Positions 26,121-34,840 of a stretch of DNA of 62,417 nucleotides are shown piece by piece. A program made the position numbers and the translations under genes. Where the stretch lies: assembly GCA_944390115.1 (NCBI GenBank), contig CALXOW010000014.1:1-62417 (forward strand), read 5' to 3'. The notes under the pieces are model-generated. The model was not told where the DNA came from, searched no databases, and saw nothing but the letters and a program-made list of their open reading frames with translations. Each line of letters begins with the position of its first letter. Position 1 is the first letter of the stretch. The stretch comes from an uncultured Anaerobiospirillum sp. (GTDB lineage: Bacteria; Pseudomonadota; Gammaproteobacteria; Enterobacterales; Succinivibrionaceae).

Positions 26121-26672
26121 TTAGTCAGAAACTAGGGGCAAGATGCCTTCAAGCTCCAACAACTTTTGCTTGCGCTCCAGGCCTTGGGCATAGCCAGTGA
26201 GTTTGCCGGCTGCTCCCAAGACCCGATGGCAGGGCACGATAAGACAAATCGGATTGGCCCCGACCGCTTGGCCGACCGCCCGTGCCATCAGTGTGCTGCG
26301 CTCAGGAAAGAGGCGCTGCGCGATCGCCCCATAGGTCGTGGTCTGACCATAGGGGATATTGAGCAATGCGCGCCAGACCTTGCGCTCAAACTCCGTCCCG
26401 ATAAACTCTAACGCAGGCTCTGGACCTGGCTTTTGTCCGGCAAAGTATTGCTTCAGCCAGGTCAGGATGGGCTCAGGGCAGCCTGAGGTCATGGTATCGG
26501 CGGCAATGGCCACGTGATAGCGCGCAAAGGCCTTAGGGAGCAAGTCCTCAAACCAGAGGCCTAACAGCTTTTGTTCCGCACTCACCAAGAGGGTGATAGA
26601 GCCTAAGGGTGAGGCCGTGCGATAAGCTTGGGCGCTGATGGTGCCGCCGTGCCGCGCCTTGAAGGTGAACAA
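26121..26672 (-). CDS. ogt: Methylated-DNA--protein-cysteine methyltransferase
   Basis: This suicide repair protein removes alkyl groups from O6-alkylguanine onto its own cysteine. The active-site motif PCHRVLG lies near residue 150, preceded by the DNA-binding segment YGQTTTYGAIAQRL and RAVGQAVGANP. The length of 183 residues fits Ogt-type enzymes without the Ada regulatory domain. The start codon is TTG at 26670-26672, supported by AAGGAG about 7 bp upstream. It begins 2 bp after the stop codon of the acetyltransferase gene, so the two form an operon. Confidence 0.9.
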   Translation of the reverse strand: MFTFKARHGGTISAQAYRTASPLGSITLLVSAEQKLLGLWFEDLLPKAFARYHVAIAADTMTSGCPEPILTWLKQYFAGQKPGPEPALEFIGTEFERKVWRALLNIPYGQTTTYGAIAQRLFPERSTLMARAVGQAVGANPICLIVPCHRVLGAAGKLTGYAQGLERKQKLLELEGILPLVSD

Positions 26673-26674
26673 GC

Positions 26675-27283
26675 TTATTCTCCTTCTTTCTTAGAGGCGG
26701 CCATAGCAGCCGCTAAGGCTTGGGCCAGGGACTGCTTGGCCTCGATGGTCTTACTCAAGCGGTAGTTGGTAAAGGTTTGGCCACGGACCTCCACTTGTTG
26801 CTCGGTCACGACCGCAAAGCCCAAGTGCTCAAAGAATGGCTTGGCGGTGATAGAGGCATCGGTGGTGATGTGATCGTGGTGATCACGCGAGCACACGTTC
26901 TCAAGGCAGTGACAAAGCTCGCGCCCAATGCCGTTGCCTTGAAACTTAGGGTCAACGAAGAGGTGATCTAAGTGGCCCTCACCGGTCAAAGAGCCAAAGC
27001 CCACGACCTGCATCGAGCCGCCGACATCGTCCTTGGCATCAAAGGAGAGGCACGCGACGATGCAGTAATTGCGCTCAAGGCGTGCATTGAAGTTGGCCGC
27101 TAGATTAGGCTCAAACTTAGGAGCCCAAGCGGCCAGCTGCTCGGAATTATAGTGTTGAGCGCAAGTGACGTGCACCGCCTGGTAAAAGACCTCGTACACT
27201 GCGGACAGAAGATGCTGGTTGTAAGGCAAAATTAAAAGAGAAGGCTCGCCTTGTGGGACCTTTTTGCTGCGACCTTTGGCCAT
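26675..27283 (-). CDS. GNAT-family N-acetyltransferase (YafP-like)
   Basis: A 202-residue acetyltransferase. The acetyl-CoA site is visible as LDHLFVDPKFQGNGIGRELCHCLE, the classic V-x-P-x-x-Q-G-x-G-x-G/A motif A, with an N-terminal VYEVFYQAVHVTCAQHYNSEQLAAW block typical of YafP-like members. The substrate is unknown. The ATG at 27283 has GGAG 9 bp upstream; a start at 27325 lacks one. The CRP-type site at 27364 is only 80 bp upstream, so it could act on this gene as well as on rbsK. Confidence 0.8.
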   Translation of the reverse strand: MAKGRSKKVPQGEPSLLILPYNQHLLSAVYEVFYQAVHVTCAQHYNSEQLAAWAPKFEPNLAANFNARLERNYCIVACLSFDAKDDVGGSMQVVGFGSLTGEGHLDHLFVDPKFQGNGIGRELCHCLENVCSRDHHDHITTDASITAKPFFEHLGFAVVTEQQVEVRGQTFTNYRLSKTIEAKQSLAQALAAAMAASKKEGE

Positions 27284-27363
27284 GGCTGTGCTCCAATCAA
27301 CTATGCTGGTTTTCTTGAGCTGCATTGTAGCGTACGTGATGATGTCAACGCGGCCCCCTTGCC

Positions 27364-27379
27364 TGTGAAATATGTCACA
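27364..27379. promoter_or_regulatory. Perfect CRP-type binding site
   Basis: TGTGA-aatatg-TCACA matches the E. coli CRP consensus in all ten conserved positions. It lies 256 bp before rbsK and 81 bp before the divergent acetyltransferase gene. A -10-like TTTACT at 27397-27402 would place the site near -36 to -41 of a rightward promoter. CRP control would suit a ribose locus. The rest of 27284-27634 has no further recognised feature except a G/A-rich ribosome binding site (GAGGGAGG) before rbsK. Confidence 0.7.
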
Positions 27380-27634
27380 CTATTGCTGAGGGCTAGTTTA
27401 CTCTGATTGAGCTCTTATCTATCCTTGTTGCGATCTTCTAGGTCTTTGGTGGATTTGGTCTTAGGGATGGGGCTAAATCGTGACCTCAAGAAAAAAATAA
27501 AGCTTGCGCTCCTGCGCCTGGGCAGAGGTTAGGGGTAAAGTGGAAGCTTGAGCATTTGAGGCGCCAAGGCACTTAGTCCATTTCTTATTTTTGGCTACGT
27601 ACCATGGCTATGGTGCAATGAGGGAGGATAGCTT

Positions 27635-28579
27635 ATGGCAACACCTAAGCTATTAGTGTTTGGCTCACTTAATGTCGATTTCGTTTACCAAGTGCCGCAC
27701 TTTGTGCAACCGGGCGAGACCTTGCGCTCGACGGGCCGTCAGGTCTTTGCCGGGGGCAAAGGCTTAAATCAGGCGGTAGCTTTAGCCCAAGCAGGCGGCC
27801 ATGTTTATTTTGATGGCGCCGTCGGTCAAGATGACAGCGCTATTTTGCTTAATGTGCTCGATGAGAAGCATATCGATACCACCCACGTTAAGAAGCGGGC
27901 GCAGGAGCCAAGTGGCCACACCTTTATTCAGGTTGATAGCAAGGGCCAAAATTGCATTTTGCTCTACGGCGGCGCCAACCAAAGTCATACTAAGGCAGAG
28001 ATTGATGCCTGCTTAGCACAATTTAGCGCGGGCGATTATTTGGTGGTCCAAAATGAGACCAATGAAGTGGCCTATATGATTGAACAGGCTGCTGATTTGG
28101 GCTTAAAGGTCTGCATAAATGCCTCACCTTTAGATGATAAGGTGCTCGCTATGCCTCTGGAGCGCTGTGCCTATATCATCGTCAACGAAATTGAAGGTGC
28201 AGCTTTAGTGGGTATGGATGCTGCTGCTGATCCTTATGAGATGTTGGCCCAGCTTAAGGCTAAGTTCACCGCCAGTACGATTTTGCTGACCTTAGGCTCG
28301 AAGGGCTCGCTCTTAGCACCGCAAGGCAGTGATAAGATCTACGCCTGCAAGGCCTTTAAGGTCCAAGCCGTGGACACCACTGCCGCCGGCGATACTTTCT
28401 TAGGCTACTTCGTCGAGCAAATGTCCGAGGGCATTGCCCCAGAGGTCGCGCTGCAGCGTGCCACTGCCGCTTCGGCCATTGCGGTAACCCGTAAGGGCGC
28501 CACCCCTTCGATTCCAGCGATTGCTGAGGTCCTTGAGTTCTTGCAGTGCCATGAGCCGACCTTAGTTGATCGTCTCTAA
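27635..28579 (+). CDS. rbsK: Ribokinase
   Basis: A 314-residue PfkB-family kinase that phosphorylates D-ribose at O5. It opens with LVFGSLNVDFVYQVPHF, has the sugar-contact glycine motif AGGKGLNQAVALAQAGG and the catalytic/anion-hole motif DTTAAGDTFLGYF, which carries the base aspartate. The length is normal. It is the first gene of a ribose-type cluster (rbsK, rbsD, AraC regulator, MFS permease) in place of the ABC transporter RbsABC seen in E. coli. Confidence 0.9.
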   Translation: MATPKLLVFGSLNVDFVYQVPHFVQPGETLRSTGRQVFAGGKGLNQAVALAQAGGHVYFDGAVGQDDSAILLNVLDEKHIDTTHVKKRAQEPSGHTFIQVDSKGQNCILLYGGANQSHTKAEIDACLAQFSAGDYLVVQNETNEVAYMIEQAADLGLKVCINASPLDDKVLAMPLERCAYIIVNEIEGAALVGMDAAADPYEMLAQLKAKFTASTILLTLGSKGSLLAPQGSDKIYACKAFKVQAVDTTAAGDTFLGYFVEQMSEGIAPEVALQRATAASAIAVTRKGATPSIPAIAEVLEFLQCHEPTLVDRL

Positions 28580-28682
28580 GGAGCATGTGCTGCCGCCGCG
28601 TTTTCTTAACCGATTTTGCCTCGTCCTAGGGTGCCACCTGGTGTGAGGTGCACAATTAGCAGCCTGTGCCAGGGCTGTTGAT

Positions 28683-28723
28683 CTTCAGGTGAAGCCTCCC
28701 AAAGCCAACAGCTTTACCTGAAG
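28683..28723 (+). promoter_or_regulatory. Inverted repeat between rbsK and rbsD
   Basis: CTTCAGGTGAAGC (28683-28695) and GCTTTACCTGAAG (28711-28723) pair over 13 positions with a single G-T mismatch, around a 15-base loop. The 279-bp gap holds no open frame. It may be a hairpin that terminates or processes the rbsK message, or an operator. No T-run follows. Confidence 0.5.
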
Positions 28724-28858
28724 GCTAGGTGTAGTCGTTACATCCCAACGTCTGCATCTGGCGTCGTCTAAGCCTGGGGCAGGGGCCTCAGGCTTGCTTT
28801 AGCCTCGTAGTAACAATCAATCTTTTTGGGCCTAGCCCACCATTACAGGATTTCTATT

Positions 28859-29260
28859 ATGAAAAAGATTGGTTGCCTCAATTCCGAGCTGTCTTATGTA
28901 TTAGCCAAGCTCGGTCACTTCGATACCCTCACCGTTGGTGATTGCGGTTTGCCGGTACCCCAGGGCGTACAGCGCCTTGATTTAGCTGTCACCTACGGCG
29001 TGCCTTCGTTCTATCAAGTCTTTGACGTCATCGATAAGGAAGCCAAGTTCCAAAAGGCGATTATTGCCGCTGAGAGCATCGAGCAAAATCCAGAGTTCTA
29101 TCAATTCATCACCGCCTGGGCCCAGCGTGAGGGCGTCGCGATCGAGGTAGTGCCCCACAATGAACTCAAGGCTCAGTCAGCCCGCAGCGTCGCGGTGGTA
29201 CGTACCGGCGAGTGCAAGCCTTATTGCAACGTTATCTTAGAGTCGAACGTGTCCTTTTAG
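28859..29260 (+). CDS. rbsD: D-ribose pyranase (RbsD/FucU family)
   Basis: A 133-residue mutarotase that interconverts the pyranose and furanose forms of ribose so that ribokinase can use it. It has the family opening MKKIGCLNSELSYVLAKLGH with the catalytic histidine, then LTVGDCGLPVP and the C-terminal RTGECKPYCNVIL. The ATG at 28859 gives this family start; an in-frame start at 28826 lacks one. AGGA lies 10 bp upstream. Confidence 0.92.
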   Translation: MKKIGCLNSELSYVLAKLGHFDTLTVGDCGLPVPQGVQRLDLAVTYGVPSFYQVFDVIDKEAKFQKAIIAAESIEQNPEFYQFITAWAQREGVAIEVVPHNELKAQSARSVAVVRTGECKPYCNVILESNVSF

Positions 29261-29281
29261 CGCGCACAGCTCGCAGTGACG

Positions 29282-29333
29282 GGCGCCATGGTGTGAGTGG
29301 CGCCTGGGGTGTGACCTGCCGTGGCAGGTCACA
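29282..29333 (+). promoter_or_regulatory. Two adjacent perfect inverted repeats before the AraC gene
   Basis: GGCGCCA (29282-29288) pairs with TGGCGCC (29298-29304). Next to it TGTGACCTGCC (29310-29320) pairs exactly with GGCAGGTCACA (29323-29333). The second could be a tight hairpin or an operator. Its outer TGTGA/TCACA resemble CRP half-sites but are 14 bp apart, not 6. No T-run follows. Confidence 0.55.
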
Positions 29334-29366
29334 GGCCATGATTTCCCTCAAGGTGAGGATCTGATT

Positions 29367-30716
29367 GTGACCAGAAAAGAAAAATTGGCGCGTGCTGCGG
29401 CGGTAGGGGCTGATCTGGCGTTAGGTGCTGCGCCCTGTGCAGGAGCGCCCAGTGCTGGAGCGTCCAGTGCCGGAGTGCTCAGTGCCAGCTTTGAGCCGGA
29501 CCGCCTGAATATCTTGCCGATTAGCTATGCGCTGTCCTTGCTCTTGCAGCTCTTGCCGGTGCCGATTCAAGTGCTCGATCGCTCGGGTGCCTATCTCACC
29601 AAGAGCGATGCCGATATGAGCTGGGATGTGCTCCAGTGTGATGAAGCTTTTAGAAAGGAGCTGGTGGAACGCGTATTAAAAGAGCGTATTACCCTCTTTA
29701 CTCAGGAGCGCCCCGCGCTGATCGGCGGCGTGGCACTCGCTGGTGATTTAGTGCTCTTAGTGGGACCAGTGGCGATGCGCGCGGTGGACTCTAATTTCTG
29801 CAAGCTGTACGCCGTACGCCATCAGGCAAACAATGTGGTCTTGCCGACCTTACCTGCACCCAAAGTAGCGTCGCTCTTGCTTTTGATTCACGCTACGCTC
29901 ACGGGTGAGAAGATTGCGCTGACCTCCTTTCTTGATCGCTTCTTTTTGCAAGATAACGTGGTGGAAGATACGCTCAAGCGCGCGGCTGAAATCTATATGG
30001 ACGAGTCGCTCAAGCTGAGGCCACACAACCCGATTTCCTTTGAGCATGACATCATTGATGCGGTCAAGCAGGGCGATGTTGGTGCCTTAGAAAAAGCGTT
30101 GAGCTCCCCTTATGCCTCGATGCGTGGCACCTTAAGCTCCGATCCGCTGCGTGACCAAAAGAATTTAGCGATTGTGGATATCACCTTGGTCTCGCGCGCG
30201 CTCATTGATACCGGCTATTCGGCCGAGGCCATTTTTATCTTGACCGATGCCTTTATCCGCAATGTCGATGAGTGCAAGGATGCCGAAGAGGCTAAAGCCA
30301 TCGCCCGCGCCTGTGCCATTCACTGCACCGAGCTCAGAGCTAAGGAGCTGCAACAAGAGCGCGCGGGAACTGGCGTGACGAGCCCTCTGGTGCAGCAAGC
30401 CTGCGAGTACATGGAGCGCCATGTGTACGCCAAGCTTGATGTGAAGGCCATTGCCGCTGAACTCAAGGTCAGCGTGGGCTATCTGTCCAAGATCTTCAAG
30501 CGCGAGCGCCATTGCACTATGTCCGATTACATGCGCGCCAAGAAGATTGAGATCGCCTGTCTCATGCTCACCAATACCGACCAGTCGATCGACGAGATCG
30601 CCTTGTCCTTATCCTTTTGCTCGCAAAGCCACTTTGGCGCCTTCTTCTCCAAGGTCAAAGGCTGCTCGCCTTCGACCTTTAGAAAATTAAGCCGTTTAAA
30701 GCGCAAGCAAGGCTGA
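29367..30716 (+). CDS. AraC-family transcriptional regulator with large N-terminal sensory region
   Basis: The GTG at 29367 follows GAGG by 8 bp. The 449-residue product has an N-terminal region of about 340 residues that I cannot assign, possibly a GAF/PocR-like sensor judging from its size and the IQVLDRSGAYLT segment. The C-terminal double helix-turn-helix of AraC proteins begins at about residue 350 (YAKLDVKAIAAELKVSVGYL and SIDEIALSLSFCSQSHFGAFF). Placement between rbsD and a sugar permease suggests it regulates the cluster in response to ribose or a related pentose. Residues 13-35 are a low-complexity Ala/Gly/Ser stretch. Confidence 0.85.
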   Translation: MTRKEKLARAAAVGADLALGAAPCAGAPSAGASSAGVLSASFEPDRLNILPISYALSLLLQLLPVPIQVLDRSGAYLTKSDADMSWDVLQCDEAFRKELVERVLKERITLFTQERPALIGGVALAGDLVLLVGPVAMRAVDSNFCKLYAVRHQANNVVLPTLPAPKVASLLLLIHATLTGEKIALTSFLDRFFLQDNVVEDTLKRAAEIYMDESLKLRPHNPISFEHDIIDAVKQGDVGALEKALSSPYASMRGTLSSDPLRDQKNLAIVDITLVSRALIDTGYSAEAIFILTDAFIRNVDECKDAEEAKAIARACAIHCTELRAKELQQERAGTGVTSPLVQQACEYMERHVYAKLDVKAIAAELKVSVGYLSKIFKRERHCTMSDYMRAKKIEIACLMLTNTDQSIDEIALSLSFCSQSHFGAFFSKVKGCSPSTFRKLSRLKRKQG

Positions 30717-30871
30717 CCTAGTTATGCTAACCCGGTTGTAGCAGGATGAGTAGATGGGTGGAGCTAACTAGGTCGGAGCGTAGCCGAGTTTGCGGGCAAG
30801 CTTGGGTGCAAAATTGCGCAAGTGGCTCCCCCAATCTTGGGCGTAAAGTTGCTGTTCGTAGCAAGATTGGG
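30715..30871 (+). promoter_or_regulatory. Structured leader before the MFS permease
   Basis: GACCTAGTTA (30715-30724, overlapping the AraC stop) pairs perfectly with TAACTAGGTC (30765-30774). CCCAATCTTG (30830-30839) pairs perfectly with CAAGATTGGG (30862-30871). A small hairpin TTGGT-cttgc-ACCAA follows at about 30881-30895. The 279-bp gap has no open frame. It may be a regulatory leader or a set of operators. Confidence 0.5.
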
Positions 30872-30995
30872 CAGAAAATGTTGGTCTTGCACCAACCTTG
30901 TGCTATATCTCAAATGGGGAGCTATTTTCGTTAATGGTGCTCTCCTTGGCTTGCTGTGCGCAAGCTCGGTTTAGCTTTCTTAAGGGTTGTGTGTC

Positions 30996-32249
30996 ATGGG
31001 ATCTCCAGCTGTCTCCAAACAGACGCGGATTGCACTTTACGTGGTCTTTGCCATCTTGATGATGGCCTTAGGCTCATCTGATTCTTTGCGTGGTGTCTTT
31101 GCTCCGGTCTTTGCCGAGCACTTCACGCTCACCGCCAGTGATCTCTCGCTTATCATTACGGTGAGCTATATCGGTAATCTGGTCTTTATGCTGTTGGGCA
31201 CGCGTATCGCGGACTCATTTGGCCTGCGCTTGGTCTTTATTACGACCATGTTGCTGTGGATGGCGGCGCTCGCGCTCTACCTGGTGACCGACAATTTTAT
31301 TCTGCTCTTAATCGGAATGTTCTTTGCCATGGGTGGCTCGACCTTGCTCAACATCATGTTGAACCTGATGTCGCCGCTGCTCTTTGCCGCGCCGGGCATG
31401 ATTCTCAACACGCTCTTCTTTACCCAGGGCATCGGCACCACCTTCTCGCAAAGCGCGATCAGCGCCACGGTTGACTCCTTTGTCGACTGGAAGATCGTCA
31501 ATGGCGTCTTGTTAGTGATGGGCGCAGTTGCGGTGATTGGCTTTGCCTTCTTAAGCCGGAATATTCAAGGCTTAACGCGCGCGCGTAAGTCCGAGCAGCA
31601 GGGTTCTGCTGAAATGCAGGACAATGCTGTCCAGCAGGGAAGTGCCGCCCCTAAAGTCAGTTATATAGAGATCGTCAAGTACCCTGCTTTCTGGTTCTTG
31701 TTCTTGATCTTCGGCTTCTACTTTGTCGCCGAACATGGCGTTATGAATTGGGTCAACATCTACCTCATTCAGGGTAAGGGCTTAAGCTCCGCCGAGGCGG
31801 CGATCTTCCCGGCCTTGTTCTTTGGTGGCATCACGGTCGGTCGTCTTATCTTATCCAAGCTCGTCGATAAGATGGGCATTATGGGCAGCTTGCGCTTGTG
31901 CTTTATCAGCGGCACCGTGATCTATCTGATTGCCTATGTCATCGGCGGCAATGCCTACTATCTCTTTGCGCTTGCGGGCTTCTTGCTCTCCATCATTTAC
32001 CCAACCACGATGCTGGCGGTACAGCTGTACTTCCCAGCCTATAACGCCGCCACCGCTACCGGCGTCATCATGGCCGTGGCCACGATCTTTGATATCGCCT
32101 TCAACGCAGTTTTTGGCTACATCATCGACTCAGTGGGCTACGATCTCTCCATGATGCTGATGCCAATTGCGATGGTACTCTCGACCGCCACCTTCTTGGT
32201 CTTCGAGCGCATGCGCAGTCTGCGCTTGCGTGAGAACTTAGGCAAGTAA
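30996..32249 (+). CDS. MFS sugar permease (FucP-like), probable ribose/pentose importer
   Basis: A 417-residue major facilitator with about twelve membrane helices. A central cytoplasmic loop (about 190-220) is Gln/Ser-rich. The GSSDSLRGVFAPVFAEHF segment in helix 1 and the later PALFFGGITVGRLILSKLVD motif fit the fucose:H+ symporter class. Its position after rbsK, rbsD and the AraC gene suggests it brings in ribose; that is context, not sequence proof. The ATG at 30996 has AAGGG upstream and is preferred to a TTG at 30987. Confidence 0.8.
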   Translation: MGSPAVSKQTRIALYVVFAILMMALGSSDSLRGVFAPVFAEHFTLTASDLSLIITVSYIGNLVFMLLGTRIADSFGLRLVFITTMLLWMAALALYLVTDNFILLLIGMFFAMGGSTLLNIMLNLMSPLLFAAPGMILNTLFFTQGIGTTFSQSAISATVDSFVDWKIVNGVLLVMGAVAVIGFAFLSRNIQGLTRARKSEQQGSAEMQDNAVQQGSAAPKVSYIEIVKYPAFWFLFLIFGFYFVAEHGVMNWVNIYLIQGKGLSSAEAAIFPALFFGGITVGRLILSKLVDKMGIMGSLRLCFISGTVIYLIAYVIGGNAYYLFALAGFLLSIIYPTTMLAVQLYFPAYNAATATGVIMAVATIFDIAFNAVFGYIIDSVGYDLSMMLMPIAMVLSTATFLVFERMRSLRLRENLGK

Positions 32250-32428
32250 CAGTTGCCATCGGCCCGGTAGGGCCTGAGCTTATTGAGATACGCCTGACCT
32301 GGGGTAAGACCTGGGCCATCGGAGAGTAGAGTGTAATGCTGCCGCAAAAGGCCTATAAGTCAGGCTTGAGGCGTGTCTCTTGATACTTTTTGGTTGCGCT
32401 AGGACGTATTGGGGATTGGGCGAAGGTC

Positions 32429-34462
32429 ATGATTGGTTCATTGTGGGCAAAATTAGGTTTTGGGACGAACAAGCGCCGCGATGATTTAAATCTGGGGCGC
32501 TCCTTGGTCGTGGCGGCACTGATGGTAGTGCTCGTGGTCTGTGCATCGATTGTGATGATCAATCACATCTCCAGCACCGAGCGCGAGCGTTGCTTTGATC
32601 GCCTTTACACTGAAGCTGCTGACATTGCGACCTTTATCGAAAACTCGATCGCCAACGATCGCGAAGAGCTCAAGCTGTTGGCGGCGGTGGTCGCGCAAAG
32701 TGACGACTTCAACTCGCCGCATTTGTGGAATCTCTTAACCTCCTTTGATCATGTGGGCTTCATGTCGCAGCTGGCGCTGCTCATGCCTGACGACACCGTG
32801 ATCTATGGCGCCGGGCAAACTATCGATGCCAAAGGCCAGCTCTCCTTCCAAAAAGAAATGGGCCATGGGGTGCATGTGTCCCACCGGGGCAAGAGCTTGC
32901 TCAACCCAGACGAATACGTCCTGCGTCACTACTACCCAATTAAGCGCGAGGGCCAAGTGGTGGCCATCCTCTATGGCGTAGTCATGATCCAAAAGCTGCC
33001 CTTGACCATGTCCATCCAGCCTTACTCGGGTAAGGGTGCGATGTACCTGATTGAAGGTGATACCGGTGACTTCTTGGTCGATACTTGGCACCCAGGCCAG
33101 GTGGGCAATCTGTGGGAGTTAGGTACTCGTCTAACCGCCCCAGGCTATGATGCTGCTAAGTTCCAGCGTGGTTTTATTAAGGGTGAGAGCGACTATCTCG
33201 TCTTTGTGTCTCGTACTATTGGTGAGTATCTCTACTTCTACTATTGCCCAGTCGCTATCAATGAGTGGCGTATTGCGCTGTCGATCCCTGAAAGCGTGGT
33301 GATGGCCAATGCCCTCCATATCGAAAAGGTACTCAAGGTCTTCTTGATCGTTGAGATTATCTGCTTTGCCCTATATCTCATTTGGGTGCTCAATGACGTG
33401 CGTCAGGTCACTGCCGAAAAGCAGCGTCGTCTTGAGACGATTCAGAATATCCATGAGATTGAGCAATTCCTCTTTAACGCGCATGAGAAAAAGGAAAATC
33501 TCTATGCGGCGATCGAGAGGCTGGGCAAGATCATGGGCGCCGGGCGCATCAACTTCTGGATGTTAGAGCGTGGTCTCAATCACCACTATCGCTGGGAGCA
33601 AGGCCAGCCGGCGGAGGAATGCGATCATGCCAGCTTGCCGCCGGTCAAGCTCTTAAAGAGCTTTGCTTCAGGCTCCAATCTCTTTGAGGCCCATACCCCG
33701 CAGCAGCTTACGGCCATGCTGCCGGAAGCGGCAAAAGCTTCGACTCCAGTGGCCAATGATCCTGCTTCCTCAGACGGTCATCTTTCAAGCTCGGAGGCGC
33801 TTAACCAGGTGTTAGGTGCCAAGTTGCGTAATATCTTGGCGGTGCCGGTACGTGATGTGGTCGCTGGTCAATTAAGCGGCGTCTTGGCGATCAGCAATGT
33901 TAAGTCGGATGCCACCAATGTCCCGCTGCTACAAGCCATGGGCTTTAGCTTTGGCATGTTCTGCAATAACGTCAAGAACCGTGCTGACCTCCAAGAGCAA
34001 GGTGAGCGTGATGCCTTAACCGGCATGTTCAATCGCAATCGCTATGAGCGTGACTTGCCGGTGCTCTTTGATAGGTATCAAGAAGCTCTCACCTGCATTT
34101 ACATCGACGTCAATGGTCTACGTGAGATGAACAACACCAAGGGCCACGACTTAGGTGATGTGATGTTGCGCACCGTCGCGCAGGCGATCAACAACTTCTT
34201 CCCTGAAAACTATAAGTATCGTGTCGGTGGTGACGAGTTCGTGCTCTTTGTGCCCGGCACTCCTGAAGCCGAGCTCAACAAGTACAGTGAGGACATGGCC
34301 GCTGAGCTCTTGCAGTACGACTACCACGTATCAGTGGGCATCGAGTGCGAGCGCAACGTCGAATCGATCTCCAAATTAATTAAGGCCGCTGAGCAGAAGA
34401 TGTACAACCAAAAGCGTGCCTTCTACGCCACACGCGAGCGCCGCAATATGCACGTGGCTTAA
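32429..34462 (+). CDS. Membrane diguanylate cyclase, Cache-like sensor + GAF-like + GGDEF (paralogue 1)
   Basis: The 677-residue protein has membrane helix 1 at about 24-46, a periplasmic sensor of about 250 residues (Cache-like), helix 2 at about 301-322, a linker (QRRLETIQNIHEIEQFLFNA), a GAF-like region and a C-terminal GGDEF domain. The active site reads GGDEF at 600-604, with the metal-binding Asp in IYIDVNGLREMNN and GHDLGD. The RxxD inhibitory site five residues before GGDEF is absent. It should make cyclic di-GMP from GTP. The start MIGSL matches the start of paralogue 2, so 32429 is preferred to 32390. Confidence 0.88.
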   Translation: MIGSLWAKLGFGTNKRRDDLNLGRSLVVAALMVVLVVCASIVMINHISSTERERCFDRLYTEAADIATFIENSIANDREELKLLAAVVAQSDDFNSPHLWNLLTSFDHVGFMSQLALLMPDDTVIYGAGQTIDAKGQLSFQKEMGHGVHVSHRGKSLLNPDEYVLRHYYPIKREGQVVAILYGVVMIQKLPLTMSIQPYSGKGAMYLIEGDTGDFLVDTWHPGQVGNLWELGTRLTAPGYDAAKFQRGFIKGESDYLVFVSRTIGEYLYFYYCPVAINEWRIALSIPESVVMANALHIEKVLKVFLIVEIICFALYLIWVLNDVRQVTAEKQRRLETIQNIHEIEQFLFNAHEKKENLYAAIERLGKIMGAGRINFWMLERGLNHHYRWEQGQPAEECDHASLPPVKLLKSFASGSNLFEAHTPQQLTAMLPEAAKASTPVANDPASSDGHLSSSEALNQVLGAKLRNILAVPVRDVVAGQLSGVLAISNVKSDATNVPLLQAMGFSFGMFCNNVKNRADLQEQGERDALTGMFNRNRYERDLPVLFDRYQEALTCIYIDVNGLREMNNTKGHDLGDVMLRTVAQAINNFFPENYKYRVGGDEFVLFVPGTPEAELNKYSEDMAAELLQYDYHVSVGIECERNVESISKLIKAAEQKMYNQKRAFYATRERRNMHVA

Positions 34463-34840
34463 GCTAGGAGGTGAACTCAGGGCACCGGTTTAGGTAGGCC
34501 CTGGCGTTACCGAAGGCTAAGTGCGGCAGTGTGAGCGCTCTTAAGTGGTGCGCTTAATAGGGGCGCTTGGTTGTGCCGCAAGTGAAGAAGTTGCTTGAGG
34601 CGGCGCGCTTACAGGCCGATTGGCTTGAGCTAGGTTGGCTTTGTCGGGAGTGGGATTGCCTAGTTATATTGTGACCGCAGGCATGACTTTACATTTATCT
34701 AGGAAGTTGTTACCTAGATTTAACATTGAGAGGGTACACTGTATTTTTTTTAGATAAAAAGCTGATAAATAAGGGCTGCGTCATGATGCCTTGATACACC
34801 ATCACTGCGTTACGACATCAGCTAAGGCTGGGGTGAGATC
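34463..34840. other. Gap between cyclase paralogues 1 and 2
   Basis: No gene is seen in these 378 bp. TCTAGG and CCTAGA (about 34707-34726) form an inverted repeat around aagttgtta, followed by an A/T-rich stretch with TTTTTTTT and possible -10 sequences. The region probably carries an independent promoter for paralogue 2. Confidence 0.4.
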
